Shown piece after piece: positions 17,562 to 26,144 of a DNA stretch of 64,000 nt (positions within the stretch are counted from its first letter, which is position 1; the number at the start of each line of letters is the position of its first letter). A program made the position numbers and the translations under genes. The stretch is from Rhodococcus sp. BP22 (GTDB lineage: Bacteria; Actinomycetota; Actinomycetes; Mycobacteriales; Mycobacteriaceae): assembly GCF_014281965.1 (NCBI RefSeq), contig NZ_JACFTB010000007.1, positions 238,508 to 302,507 of the forward strand. Direction: 5' to 3'. The notes below the pieces were generated by a model. That model did not search any database and was not told the DNA's origin. It worked only from the letters and a program-made list of their open reading frames with translations.

Positions 17562-18121
17562 CTATCCCACTGCCCCTTTACGAATTCTCTGAGTCAGGGA
17601 ACGACCCAGGATCCGCGGCCGGTGATGATCGTCAGGCTGAAGTTGCCATCGATTCGGGCAGTCGCTTCGATCCGCCCGACACCGGTCGGCTTCCACGGAT
17701 CCCATTCCGCCACCCCAGCCGGCATCGACCACGACCCGGTGGCGCCGGTGTCGAGGTTGCGCCAGTTCACGGTGCAACCGCAATGGCTGCCGTTGTGAAG
17801 AAAGATCGTCTTGCCCGGCTGGCTGGCATCGGTGTGCGCGACGATTGTCGAGTAGACGAGAGGGTTTTCGCTGCCCGCATAGCCGTCACTTTGAATGTTG
17901 AGACCGAGAACGGGTGACGAGAAATTCGTCGAACCGGCACTCGGCTGAGCCCCCGCAGACGGTGTCACCACGAACATCACTGCCAAAGCCGCGAACGCAA
18001 TTCCAATGAACCTGCCGATCATCGACGTTCCACCGGTAATACCTGTGCGTTTGTTCATGGCTCCCCCGAAGTAGAAGATTCGTGTCGGGAGAGATATCGA
18101 CCGCCGCATTTGTCGCGTTAC
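17511..18121. repeat. tandem duplication, copy 1
   Basis: From the last 16 codons of the TerD-like gene through the first small secreted protein to GCGTTAC at 18121. It matches copy 2 (18220-18827) almost base for base at the ends, with scattered changes and one extra codon inside the secreted gene. Confidence 0.9.
17594..18058 (-). CDS. small secreted protein, paralog A
   Basis: 154 residues. Start chosen at ATG 18058, seven bases after GGGGGAG; a 17-residue upstream extension lacks such a site. Signal peptide: MNKRTGITGG, hydrophobic FIGIAFAALAVMFVVTP, cleavage near GAQP (about 35). The mature part has a Cys pair (HCGCTVNWRNL) and ends NFSLTIITGRGSWVVP. A paralog with about three quarters identity lies directly upstream at 18303-18764. 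I do not recognise the family; a small beta-rich secreted domain is likely. It converges on the TerD-like gene with 32 bp between. Confidence 0.7.
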   Translation of the reverse strand: MNKRTGITGGTSMIGRFIGIAFAALAVMFVVTPSAGAQPSAGSTNFSSPVLGLNIQSDGYAGSENPLVYSTIVAHTDASQPGKTIFLHNGSHCGCTVNWRNLDTGATGSWSMPAGVAEWDPWKPTGVGRIEATARIDGNFSLTIITGRGSWVVP

Positions 18122-18219
18122 AAACCGTAGCCTCGATCCACTTGCCGTCGGGGATGAGGATTTCCGGCGCGACGGGCTTACTCATAGATGTGGAGGGCGA
18201 GGTGAAACATCATTGCGCA
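18122..18219 (-). pseudogene. remnant of a duplicated acyl-CoA ligase gene
   Basis: Two short blocks match the intact ligase gene: 18129-18152 matches 19019-19042 with one change, and 18159-18185 matches 19639-19665 with one change. They are joined directly here although about 600 bp apart in the intact gene, so an ancestral second ligase copy lost nearly all of its length. The remnant sits exactly between the two duplicated secreted-protein units. Confidence 0.85.
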
Positions 18220-18827
18220 CTGGACAAGAAGTACGGGTGGGGCATGAAGTGGGCAGCAGGACGAAAGTAGCTATCCCACTGCCCCTTTACGAATTCTCTG
18301 AGTCAGGGAACGACCCAGGATCCGCGGCCGGTGATGATCGTCAGGCTGAAGTTGCCATCAATTCGGGCAGTCGCTTCGATACGCCCGACACCGGTCTGCT
18401 GCCACGGTACAATTTCCGCCACCGGCGGCATCCGCCACGCCCCGGTGGCGCCGGTGTCGAGATTGCGCCAGTTCACGGTGCACCCGCAGTGGCTTCCGTT
18501 CCGACCGAAGTACGTCGTACCCGGCCGGCTCGGATCGGTGTGCGCGACGATTGTCGAATTGACGAAGAGGCTTTCGCCGCCCACATAGCCGTCACTCTGA
18601 ATATTGAGTCCGAGAACGGGTGACGAGAAGTTGGTCGAACCGACACCCGGCTGAGCCCCCGCAGACGGTGTCACCACGAACATGACCGCCAATGCCGCGA
18701 ACGCAACGGCGATGGCCCTGCCAACTCGCGAAGTTCCACCGGTAATACCTGTGCGTTTGTTCATGGCTCCCCCGAAGTAGATGATTCGTGTCGGGAGAGA
18801 TATCGACCGCCGCGTCGGTCGCGTTAC
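18220..18827. repeat. tandem duplication, copy 2
   Basis: Begins with a second copy of the last 16 codons and stop of the TerD-like gene, which here have no gene in front of them, and runs through secreted paralog B to the shared GCGTTAC. Offset from copy 1 is about 709 bp. Confidence 0.9.
18303..18764 (-). CDS. small secreted protein, paralog B
   Basis: 153 residues, same build as the protein at 17594-18058: identical first 12 residues, hydrophobic AIAVAFAALAVMFVVTP, cleavage near GAQP, HCGCTVNWRNL, and identical last 24 residues. Differences cluster in the middle (for example DPSRPGTTYFGRN against DASQPGKTIFLHN) so the copies may be diverging in binding surface. Same GGGGGAG ribosome site. 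It lies 73 bp downstream of the acyl-CoA ligase on the same strand and may be read through from it. Confidence 0.7.
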   Translation of the reverse strand: MNKRTGITGGTSRVGRAIAVAFAALAVMFVVTPSAGAQPGVGSTNFSSPVLGLNIQSDGYVGGESLFVNSTIVAHTDPSRPGTTYFGRNGSHCGCTVNWRNLDTGATGAWRMPPVAEIVPWQQTGVGRIEATARIDGNFSLTIITGRGSWVVP

Positions 18828-18837
18828 GTATCGATCG

Positions 18838-20352
18838 TCACTTCGCCGGCGACCTCAGTTCGCGCTTGAGCAACTTGCCACTTTGGTTGCGCGGCAACTC
18901 GTCGACGAACACCACGTTCTTGGGAACCTTGAACGGCGCGATCGATCCTTTTACATGGGCGATGAGTGCATCGGCGGTGGCGTCGTAGCCGTCCTTGAGC
19001 ACGACGACAGCGGTGACAGCCTCGATCCACTTGTCGTCGGGGGTACCGATGACGGCGACCTCGGCGACGGCTGGGTGCGTGTAGATCGCGTCCTCGACTT
19101 CGCGCGACGCGACGAGGATACCGCCGGTGTTGATGACGTCTTTGATGCGATCGACGACGGTGATGAAGCCCTCCGAGTCGCGCGTCACCAGGTCCCCGGA
19201 GTGAAACCACCCGTCGCGGAATGCATCTGCCGTCGCATCCGGGTTGTCCCAGTAGCCGTCGCACAGCTGCGGCGATCGATACAGCACCTCGCCTGGTTCG
19301 CCGTCGGGAACGTCGTTACCTTCGGCGTCGACGACACGAGTCTCGACGAAGAACACGGCCCTCCCACAGGAAGCCGGCCGGTCCTCGTGCTCCCCGGGTT
19401 GCAATACCGTTGCCAGCGGCCCGATTTCGGACTGACCGAAGCAGTTGTAGAACTCGATGTTCGGGTACTTCGCGCGTAATCGATTGAGGACCGTCACCGG
19501 CATGATCGACGCCCCGTATTGCGCTTTGGTCAAGGTGGACAGGTCACGGGTCTCGAGATCTGGATGATTGGCGAGCGGGACCCATACCGTGGGCGCCAAG
19601 AACAACGAGCCGATCCGATCAGCTTCGATCCTCCGCAAGATTTCCGGCACGACGGGCTTACTCATCAGATGTATCGTTGCGCCGACCGACAGGTACGGCA
19701 GCGTGAATACATGCATTCCCGCCGAGTGGTAGAGCGGCATCACCACGAGCGGATTGTCGTCTCGGCCGAGACCGAGAGCAATCACCGAGGACACGTACTC
19801 GGCGACGAGCGCGCCATGAGACATCATGGCGCCCTTGGGCTTCGACGTCGTTCCAGAGGTGTAGAGGAGCTGTGCGAGATCGCCGGATTCGACAGCCGAG
19901 TCGAGTTCGGACGCATCTTCGTCGAACGCCAGATCCATCAAGTCGGCAAGGGAAAGAACGACATCGATATCGTGTTCACGCCGAACCGACTGCAAGACGT
20001 CGGCGAGATCGGGATCGACCAGTGCGGCGCGCGCCCCCGACTGAGCAATGAGGTAGCCGAGCTCGTCCCCTACCAACGCATAGTTCACCGGTACGTGAAT
20101 CAGTCCCGCCCTTGCACACGCCAAGAAACCGACGACATACGCGTCCGAGTTGACTCCGTAGGCTGCAACGCGATCGCCCTTCACCAGTCCTAGAGAGAGT
20201 AGGTACCGGGCCACCCGACTGACGGTCTCGTCGAGATGACGGTAGGTATGGCTACGGCCGTCGAAGACTACGGCTTGGCGGTTCGGGAACCGTGCGGCCG
20301 ATCGCCGCAGGATGCCATCGACAGTGTTGACGCGCGTACCGGTGCTCATCAC
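18838..20352 (-). CDS. fatty-acid/acyl-CoA ligase (FadD family)
   Basis: 504 residues of the ANL adenylate-forming family. P-loop YTSGTTSKPKGAMMSH near 160-175, A5-type YNCFGQSEIGP near 300, GWFHSGDL near 375, VDRIKDVINTGG hinge near 390-402, and catalytic Lys in NQSGKLLKREL at the C-terminus. It activates a carboxylic acid as acyl-AMP then acyl-CoA. Size and sequence fit actinobacterial FadD ligases of medium or aromatic specificity; substrate unknown. Starts with two Met codons. Fragments of a second copy lie at 18122-18219. Confidence 0.88.
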   Translation of the reverse strand: MMSTGTRVNTVDGILRRSAARFPNRQAVVFDGRSHTYRHLDETVSRVARYLLSLGLVKGDRVAAYGVNSDAYVVGFLACARAGLIHVPVNYALVGDELGYLIAQSGARAALVDPDLADVLQSVRREHDIDVVLSLADLMDLAFDEDASELDSAVESGDLAQLLYTSGTTSKPKGAMMSHGALVAEYVSSVIALGLGRDDNPLVVMPLYHSAGMHVFTLPYLSVGATIHLMSKPVVPEILRRIEADRIGSLFLAPTVWVPLANHPDLETRDLSTLTKAQYGASIMPVTVLNRLRAKYPNIEFYNCFGQSEIGPLATVLQPGEHEDRPASCGRAVFFVETRVVDAEGNDVPDGEPGEVLYRSPQLCDGYWDNPDATADAFRDGWFHSGDLVTRDSEGFITVVDRIKDVINTGGILVASREVEDAIYTHPAVAEVAVIGTPDDKWIEAVTAVVVLKDGYDATADALIAHVKGSIAPFKVPKNVVFVDELPRNQSGKLLKRELRSPAK

Positions 20353-20481
20353 GCAAGGTTATAGGACGTCCAAGCAATTTAGTAGGTCTGTGAACCGCTC
20401 GCCTGGATGCGTCGGTGCTTCAGCTCCATCGACGGGCATCTGACCTACAGCCAGGACACGGACTGTAGTTAGATCAGAACC

Positions 20482-21432
20482 ATGAACTCTCCTTCGTTCG
20501 ATCTCACCCGTTTCGACGTATCGGAGTTGGGTTCGATCTCGGCCCTCTTCGCAGCGAAGGGATTCACCAGCGGTCTGTACGTACTGCACTTCGCGAACAA
20601 CGAGGCCTACGCGGGCCGATCTCTCGACGTCGCTGCACGTTTCCTCGATGACCGTCGTGAGTGGTCCGATATCGAGTTTCTCGAGTTTGCGTCCTGGCCC
20701 GCCGACGATGCCGAACGTGCGCTCGCCGAGTTGCAGGAGCTTCTCACTAGGACCACAGTGCTCAGGGCGCGAACGGCGCAGACGTCGGACGCAGTTGCCG
20801 GTCCGACACCGTTCCCGTCCGATCGCAGTGAGCGCATCACCATCACCGACGGCGCAACGACCACCTCTCGGTCACGCTTCTGGGAGCTGTCCGATCATAT
20901 TGCGTACCAGGACATTCGGAGCATAGTCGCGGACTACATCAACGCGTCGATCTCCGATCCCGCGAACACTGCGCGCTACCTCTGGAATGTGACGGCGCTA
21001 CCCTCGACCTCGAAAGCCAAAGGCCGACGGCGACTTCTGACATTGAATTGCGGCAGCCTGGAGACGTTGTTCGTCACCGAATACACCAATGACGACGACG
21101 ATTCGATCGAGCTGGTCATGACCGTCAATACCGATATTCCGGCCGGCTACTCCGACACTCAACTCGAGTTCGCGAACGATGTAGTCACGGCAGCGCGTGG
21201 GGAATACAAGAGCCACGATGTGTGGTCATGGCAGATCGACCTCGGCGCACTGTTGTCAGACGACGCCGAGGTCGACTTCGGGGTAGCCGATGATGTATTC
21301 GACGATCTCGCGTACAGCCTCAACACCCGCCTGATGAACCAGAAGGGCTCGCCGTACGCCCGCTATCACAACAACGATCTCGCGAACGATCTTGTTGCCG
21401 AGGCGTATCGACAGCTCCTCGACGCCGAGTAG
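20482..21432 (+). CDS. protein with N-terminal GIY-YIG-like domain
   Basis: 316 residues. FTSGLYVLHFANNEAYAGRSLDVAARFLDDRREW (about 30-64) fits the GIY-YIG nuclease core (GLY for GIY, YAG for YIG, Arg on the next helix), then WPADDAERALAELQELL where the catalytic Glu is expected. Residues 115-315 carry an unknown alpha/beta domain with an acidic linker. Standalone chromosomal genes of this build are known in actinobacteria without function. Whether the nuclease is active cannot be told. It converges on the lipid kinase gene with two bases between. Confidence 0.6.
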   Translation: MNSPSFDLTRFDVSELGSISALFAAKGFTSGLYVLHFANNEAYAGRSLDVAARFLDDRREWSDIEFLEFASWPADDAERALAELQELLTRTTVLRARTAQTSDAVAGPTPFPSDRSERITITDGATTTSRSRFWELSDHIAYQDIRSIVADYINASISDPANTARYLWNVTALPSTSKAKGRRRLLTLNCGSLETLFVTEYTNDDDDSIELVMTVNTDIPAGYSDTQLEFANDVVTAARGEYKSHDVWSWQIDLGALLSDDAEVDFGVADDVFDDLAYSLNTRLMNQKGSPYARYHNNDLANDLVAEAYRQLLDAE

Positions 21433-21434
21433 CT

Positions 21435-22367
21435 CTAGCGGCTGCGAGGCACGAGTACGTGTAACGCCCGGGGTACCGACTCGACTTCGGCGGGCAACCG
21501 GCCGACGCGTTCACCATCTGCGTATGCGTTGATTCCGGGCGAGTCGACGGTGATGGATCGGGCTCGGTAGGTGCTCACCTCTTCCCGCTCGACGTGAGTA
21601 CCGCGAAATACGCTCGGAAAGAACCGAATCAGCCGCGCGCGCGAACCTGATGCGACAACAGTGATGTCGAGCAGCCCATCGGTTCGGTCGGCATCGGGAC
21701 AGATGAGCATGCCGCCGCCGTAGGAGCGGGTGTTGCCGACCGCCACCAGGGTCACGTCTTGTTCGATCACTTCTGCGCCGTCGAGGACCAGACGAAACGG
21801 CAGCGGCTTCAAGTTGAGGAACTCGGCCACAATGGCAACGTTGTAGCGCATCCGCCCGTGCGGCCAGCGCATCCGATTGGTTCGATCACTCACGAGCGAA
21901 TCGAATCCGGACGCCATGACGGTGCCGAACCAGCGTTCGGTACCGTCCTGCGTGCGAATACGACCGAGGTCGACATGTTCGGTCCAACCATCGGCAACGA
22001 TGCCTGCCGCTGCCTCGGGATCATTTGTGGGCAAATGGTATTCGCGGGCATGATCATTCCCGGTTCCGGCTGGAATGATCCCCAGCGGAACGTCGGTGCC
22101 GGCCAGCACCTGCAAGGCGATGGAGATGACGCCGTCGCCACCCACGACGACGAACGCGTCGGTACCGAGCTCGAGTGCCTCACGCGCCAGGGCCAGTGCA
22201 TGGGTGCTGTCGATTCCGACGATGGCACGCACGTCGATCCCCAACTGCTGAAACCGAGTCACGGCGCGACTGGCCGCGTGCGGCGCATTACCGTGACCCG
22301 CTGCGGGGTTGGCCAGCAGCGTGATACGGCGAATTTCGCGCTGGCGTCGTTCACCTTCGTGGGTCAC
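21435..22367 (-). CDS. dagK: diacylglycerol-kinase-family lipid kinase (Rv2252-like)
   Basis: 310 residues. N-terminal LLANPAAGHGNA (about 17-28), nucleotide motif VVVGGDGVISIALQVL near 73-88 and PLGIIPAGTGNDHAREYHLP near 95-114 identify the DAGK catalytic domain; the C-terminal DGERVGRLPAEVE is also typical. Mycobacterial Rv2252 phosphorylates diacylglycerol and feeds phosphatidylinositol mannoside synthesis. The start overlaps the stop of the upstream FAD gene (22364-22367). Same neighbour order as Rv2252-Rv2251. Confidence 0.88.
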   Translation of the reverse strand: MTHEGERRQREIRRITLLANPAAGHGNAPHAASRAVTRFQQLGIDVRAIVGIDSTHALALAREALELGTDAFVVVGGDGVISIALQVLAGTDVPLGIIPAGTGNDHAREYHLPTNDPEAAAGIVADGWTEHVDLGRIRTQDGTERWFGTVMASGFDSLVSDRTNRMRWPHGRMRYNVAIVAEFLNLKPLPFRLVLDGAEVIEQDVTLVAVGNTRSYGGGMLICPDADRTDGLLDITVVASGSRARLIRFFPSVFRGTHVEREEVSTYRARSITVDSPGINAYADGERVGRLPAEVESVPRALHVLVPRSR

Positions 22368-23989
22368 GGAATCAACTTACCCGGGTTAAGAATGCTCGCG
22401 GGGTCCAGTGTTCTCTTCACCGCGCGCAGCACCTCGATGCCGAGGTCGCCGATCTCCTCGGTCATCCATGCCCGGTGGTCGGCACCGACAGCGTGATGAT
22501 GAGTGATGGTGCCGCCGTTGTCCACGATCGATTGCGACACAACAGCTTTCACTGTCTGCCACTGCGCGATGGCATCTCCACGCTGACCTGCGACGACCGT
22601 GAAGTACAGCGACGCGCCGGTTCGGTACACATGGGAGATGTGGCACAGGACCAGAGCGGGGGTACCGGTTTCACTCAATGCGGAGGTCAAGACCTCGGTG
22701 ACGGTCGACTTGAGGTGAAGCAGATTGGACCAGGTCGTGGCGGTTTCGAGGGTCTCGCAGAGTGCGCCCGAGTCGAGAAGCGCATCCCGCAGGTAGGGCG
22801 CCCCGAACCGACCGTGCTGCCAATCTCGCGCAATATCCTCACCGAGAGATGTTCCACCGTGAGCCTCGAGCAGGTCGCGAGTCTCCGCGTGCCGGCTGGC
22901 AGAGTGCGCCTCGGTACCTTCGAACAGGGTGATCGCCAGACATCCACCGGCGACCTGTTCCCCACCGATCTTGTCCGAGGTGGCGAGATTGACGCCGGTT
23001 TCTGCCTCGTCGGACAGCCGAATGACAGTGGGCCCGGCGTCAGTCTGCTCGACCGCGCGCAACGCTGCAGCTCCAGTTGCAAAATCAGGGAAGGACCAAG
23101 CCTCGTACCGCGTGGTGTCGGGAACAGGATGCACCCGCACGCGAACCTGGGTGATGATCCCGAAGATGCCCTCCGAGCCGACGAGAAGCTGACGCAGATC
23201 GGGACCCGCCGCCGACGCAGGCGCCCGGCCGACATCGAGAACTCCGGCGGGACTAACCATCCGCAGACCTAGAATCATGTCGTCGAACCGGCCGTACCCA
23301 GCTGAGTTCTGCCCAGAGGATCGCGTCGCCGCGAATCCCCCGATGGTCGCGAACTCGAAGCTCTGCGGGAAGTGCCCTAGCGAAAAGCCTTTGCTCCGCA
23401 ACATCTCTTCGGCGTTCGGCCCGGTCACACCAGCGCCGAGCACGGCCTCTCCGGACACCTCGTCGAGCGAGTGGAGTTCGTCGAAGCGTCGCAGATCCAT
23501 GGACACGACTGCGTTGCACTGTCCGCGTTCGGGATCGAGACCGCCGACGACGCTGGTGCCCCCACCGAAGGGAACGACCGCCACACGCGCGGACGAGCAG
23601 TAGGCAAGAACGGCAGCGATCTCGTCCTCGGTGGAAGGCGCTAGAACCGCGTCCGGTGCATCCTGCTCGTCGGTGCTCTTACGGCGCAGTAGATCCAACG
23701 TGGACTTCCCGCCCGCTCGGTACAGGCGGTCGGCGTCGGCCGTACCGACGTGCTCTTCGCCGACGATCTCGGCCAGTGCCGCGCGATCGGTCTCGGTGAT
23801 TGCGGACGGCCGTAGCCGTACCTGCTCCACACCGGGACCGTTGTCGTCCAGCTTGTGCACGCCTAGCACCTGCTCGAGCAAGGTGGCGATGTTTGCGGAG
23901 AGAGGCTTTGCGGCATCCGCGCTTCCCCATGCATTCCACTTCATCGGGGGTAGCGGCAGTCCGCCCGTACGAGAGTCCGAGGTAGTCAT
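22364..23989 (-). CDS. agpS: alkyl-dihydroxyacetone-phosphate-synthase-like FAD enzyme (Rv2251-like)
   Basis: 541 residues of the VAO/PCMH flavin fold. FAD-binding VAVVPFGGGTSVVGGLDP is near 135-152, GFSLGHFPQSFEFATIGGFAATRSSGQNS near 200-228, and the C-terminal MTEEIGDLGIEVLRAVKRTLDPASILNPGKLIP is characteristic of alkylglycerone-phosphate synthases and related D-lactate/glycolate oxidases. In eukaryotes AGPS makes the ether bond of ether lipids; the bacterial product is not known for certain. Divergent from a TetR gene, with both start codons inside one palindrome. Coupled to dagK downstream. Confidence 0.8.
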   Translation of the reverse strand: MTTSDSRTGGLPLPPMKWNAWGSADAAKPLSANIATLLEQVLGVHKLDDNGPGVEQVRLRPSAITETDRAALAEIVGEEHVGTADADRLYRAGGKSTLDLLRRKSTDEQDAPDAVLAPSTEDEIAAVLAYCSSARVAVVPFGGGTSVVGGLDPERGQCNAVVSMDLRRFDELHSLDEVSGEAVLGAGVTGPNAEEMLRSKGFSLGHFPQSFEFATIGGFAATRSSGQNSAGYGRFDDMILGLRMVSPAGVLDVGRAPASAAGPDLRQLLVGSEGIFGIITQVRVRVHPVPDTTRYEAWSFPDFATGAAALRAVEQTDAGPTVIRLSDEAETGVNLATSDKIGGEQVAGGCLAITLFEGTEAHSASRHAETRDLLEAHGGTSLGEDIARDWQHGRFGAPYLRDALLDSGALCETLETATTWSNLLHLKSTVTEVLTSALSETGTPALVLCHISHVYRTGASLYFTVVAGQRGDAIAQWQTVKAVVSQSIVDNGGTITHHHAVGADHRAWMTEEIGDLGIEVLRAVKRTLDPASILNPGKLIP

Positions 23990-24009
23990 GTGTTACATTG
24001 TTACACATG
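23987..24009. promoter_or_regulatory. palindromic operator spanning two divergent start codons
   Basis: CATGTGTTACATTGTTACACATG reads the same on both strands except at three symmetric single positions (form CATGTGTnACAnTGTnACACATG). The outer CAT and ATG are the start codons of agpS and the TetR gene. A further TGTAAC lies 12 bp downstream. Best read as the TetR operator repressing both genes. Confidence 0.6.
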
Positions 24010-24588
24010 TTGTCAACCTGTAACGATACCGTCGATACGGTCGAGGCTCAGGTGCTCGAAGCTGCGGCACAGTGTGTCGTCGACTACGGCTTCGCGCGGG
24101 TCACTCTCGCCGAAATCGCCCGTCGTGCCGAAGTGAGCCGACCGACGATCTACCGAAGGTGGCCGGACACGGACTCTGTGTTGGCCGCGGTTCTGACCGA
24201 CCGAATCACCGGAGCCATCGGTCAGGTTCCTGATCACGGTCCTTCGCGTGAACAGTTGGTGGAAAATATTGTCGCCATCGCAGGCCTGCTGCGCAACGAC
24301 GCAGTGGTGATGTCGGTGCTGCACACTGCACCCGAATTCATGATGGTCTACATCACCGGAAGACTCGGCGCCAGTCAGCAGTTCGCTATCGCAGCACTGG
24401 AAGGCGAGATAGCGCGGGGACAGGCCCACGGCAGCATCCGCAGCGGCATTACCCGTGAACTGGCCGCTATGGTGCTGCTCACCGTGCAGTCCGTCCTCCA
24501 GTCAGGACAGCTCGTCGAGTCGATTCTCGACGGCGATTCACTCGCAACAGAACTCGCCTACATGTTGAACGGATACCTCACCTCGTGA
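24007..24588 (+). CDS. TetR-family regulator of the agpS/glpD locus (Rv2250c-like)
   Basis: 193 residues from ATG 24007. HTH region VLEAAAQCVVDYGFARVTLAEIARRAEVSRPTIYRRWPDTDSV (about 14-56). The rest is a helical effector domain. No ribosome site is possible ahead of the ATG if transcription starts in the palindrome, so the mRNA may be leaderless. The stop codon overlaps the GTG of glpD, giving an operon tetR-glpD opposite agpS-dagK. Conserved neighbours in M. tuberculosis support a shared job in glycerol/ether-lipid metabolism. Confidence 0.85.
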   Translation: MLSTCNDTVDTVEAQVLEAAAQCVVDYGFARVTLAEIARRAEVSRPTIYRRWPDTDSVLAAVLTDRITGAIGQVPDHGPSREQLVENIVAIAGLLRNDAVVMSVLHTAPEFMMVYITGRLGASQQFAIAALEGEIARGQAHGSIRSGITRELAAMVLLTVQSVLQSGQLVESILDGDSLATELAYMLNGYLTS

Positions 24589-26123
24589 TTACTTTGTCCG
24601 CATCGCTCGATCGCGCGCGGCGCACGAACGACCTGTCCGTACTCGGCAACTCCTCCGATCCTGTCGACGTCGTCGTCATCGGCGGCGGCATTACCGGCGC
24701 CGGAGTTGCGCTCGACGCAGCATCTCGCGGACTCAGCGTGGTTCTCGTGGAGAAGCACGATCTGGCTTTCGGCACCAGCCGGTGGAGCTCCAAACTTGTC
24801 CACGGGGGACTGCGGTATCTCGCCACCGGCAACCTCGGGATCGCACGACGCAGCTCCGTCGAACGCGGCTTGCTGATGACCCGCAATGCACCTCATCTGG
24901 TGACGGCAATGCCACAGCTCGTGCCGCTGCTGCCATCGATGTCGACAGGATCGAAAGCGCTGGTGCGTACGGGATTTCTCGCTGGAGACGCGCTGCGATT
25001 CGCGGCAGGTACACCGTCCTCGACGCTGCCTCGCTCGCGCAAAGTGAGCACCGCGCGGGCAATCGAGCTGGTGCCTGCCATCGAAAGGGACGGGCTTACC
25101 GGTGGTCTGCTCGCATACGATGGACAGCTGATCGACGACGCCCGCCTCGTCGTGGCGGTTGCCCGCACAGCAGCTCAGCACGGTGCGCGAATTCTCACCA
25201 AAGTCGCTGCGTCGCAGGCCACTGGTTCATCGGTGCGATTGACCGACCAACTGACCGGGGAGAGCTTCGATCTTGCGGCTCGTCTCGTCATCAACGCGAC
25301 CGGCGTATGGGCTAGCGAGGTCGACACCTCGATCCGTCTACGCCCCAGTCGCGGAACACATCTGGTGTTCGACGCGAAGGCATTCGGGTACCCGACCGCA
25401 GCACTGACGGTCCCGATACCCGGCGAAACGAACCGATTCATCTTCGCCATGCCGGAGCAGTTGGGCCGGGTTTACCTGGGCCTCACCGACGAAGAGGCCC
25501 CAGGCCCGATTCCCGATGAACCGACAGCGACGGACGGGGAGATCGACTTTCTGCTCGCTACTGTGAACACCGCACTCGGCACCGCAGTCACCCGCGAGGA
25601 CGTGCTGGGAAGTTTCGCAGGCCTGCGGCCGTTGATCGATGCCGGTGAGGGTCGAACTTCGGATGTGTCTCGCAATCATGCGGTGATCGAGTCCCCGAAC
25701 GGCGTCTTCAGCGTGGTCGGCGGGAAGCTCACCGAGTTCCGACATATGGCGCAGGACGTCCTCGACCGCGCCGGGCGTGCGCGGGGTCTCGAGCTCGCGC
25801 CGTGCCGGACTCGTTCGTTGCCACTGGTAGGTGCTCCCGGAAATCCGGCGACGCCACTCGCTCCCCCGCGGGACAGTGTGCCAACATCCGCAGTCGCACG
25901 GTACGGAGGCGAGGCCTCGACAGTCATCGAAAATGCAACGTGCGAACGTCCACTCGAGCGGGTTGCCGACGGGATCGACGTCACCCGCGCCGAGTTCGAG
26001 TTCGCGGTTCGGCACGAGGGTGCACTCGATGTTTCCGACATCGTCGACCGTCGCACCCGAATCGGTCTGGTCGCCAAGGATCGTGCGGCTGTAGTCGACG
26101 TCGCTGCAACGTTCGTCCACTAG
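24585..26123 (+). CDS. glpD: FAD-dependent glycerol-3-phosphate dehydrogenase
   Basis: 512 residues, GTG start overlapping the TetR stop. Dinucleotide motif VVVIGGGITGAGVALDAASRGL near 26-47, then FGTSRWSSKLVHGGLRYLATGN (about 64-85), typical of GlpD/GlpA, and a C-terminal helical domain with RYGGEASTVIE and TRAEFEFAVRHEGALDVSDIVDRRTRIGL. It oxidises sn-glycerol-3-phosphate to dihydroxyacetone phosphate and passes electrons to quinone at the membrane face. DHAP is the acyl acceptor ahead of AGPS-type chemistry, so the pairing with agpS is meaningful. Confidence 0.9.
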   Translation: MITLSASLDRARRTNDLSVLGNSSDPVDVVVIGGGITGAGVALDAASRGLSVVLVEKHDLAFGTSRWSSKLVHGGLRYLATGNLGIARRSSVERGLLMTRNAPHLVTAMPQLVPLLPSMSTGSKALVRTGFLAGDALRFAAGTPSSTLPRSRKVSTARAIELVPAIERDGLTGGLLAYDGQLIDDARLVVAVARTAAQHGARILTKVAASQATGSSVRLTDQLTGESFDLAARLVINATGVWASEVDTSIRLRPSRGTHLVFDAKAFGYPTAALTVPIPGETNRFIFAMPEQLGRVYLGLTDEEAPGPIPDEPTATDGEIDFLLATVNTALGTAVTREDVLGSFAGLRPLIDAGEGRTSDVSRNHAVIESPNGVFSVVGGKLTEFRHMAQDVLDRAGRARGLELAPCRTRSLPLVGAPGNPATPLAPPRDSVPTSAVARYGGEASTVIENATCERPLERVADGIDVTRAEFEFAVRHEGALDVSDIVDRRTRIGLVAKDRAAVVDVAATFVH

Positions 26124-26144
26124 CCGGCGCGCGGCCGACCTACA

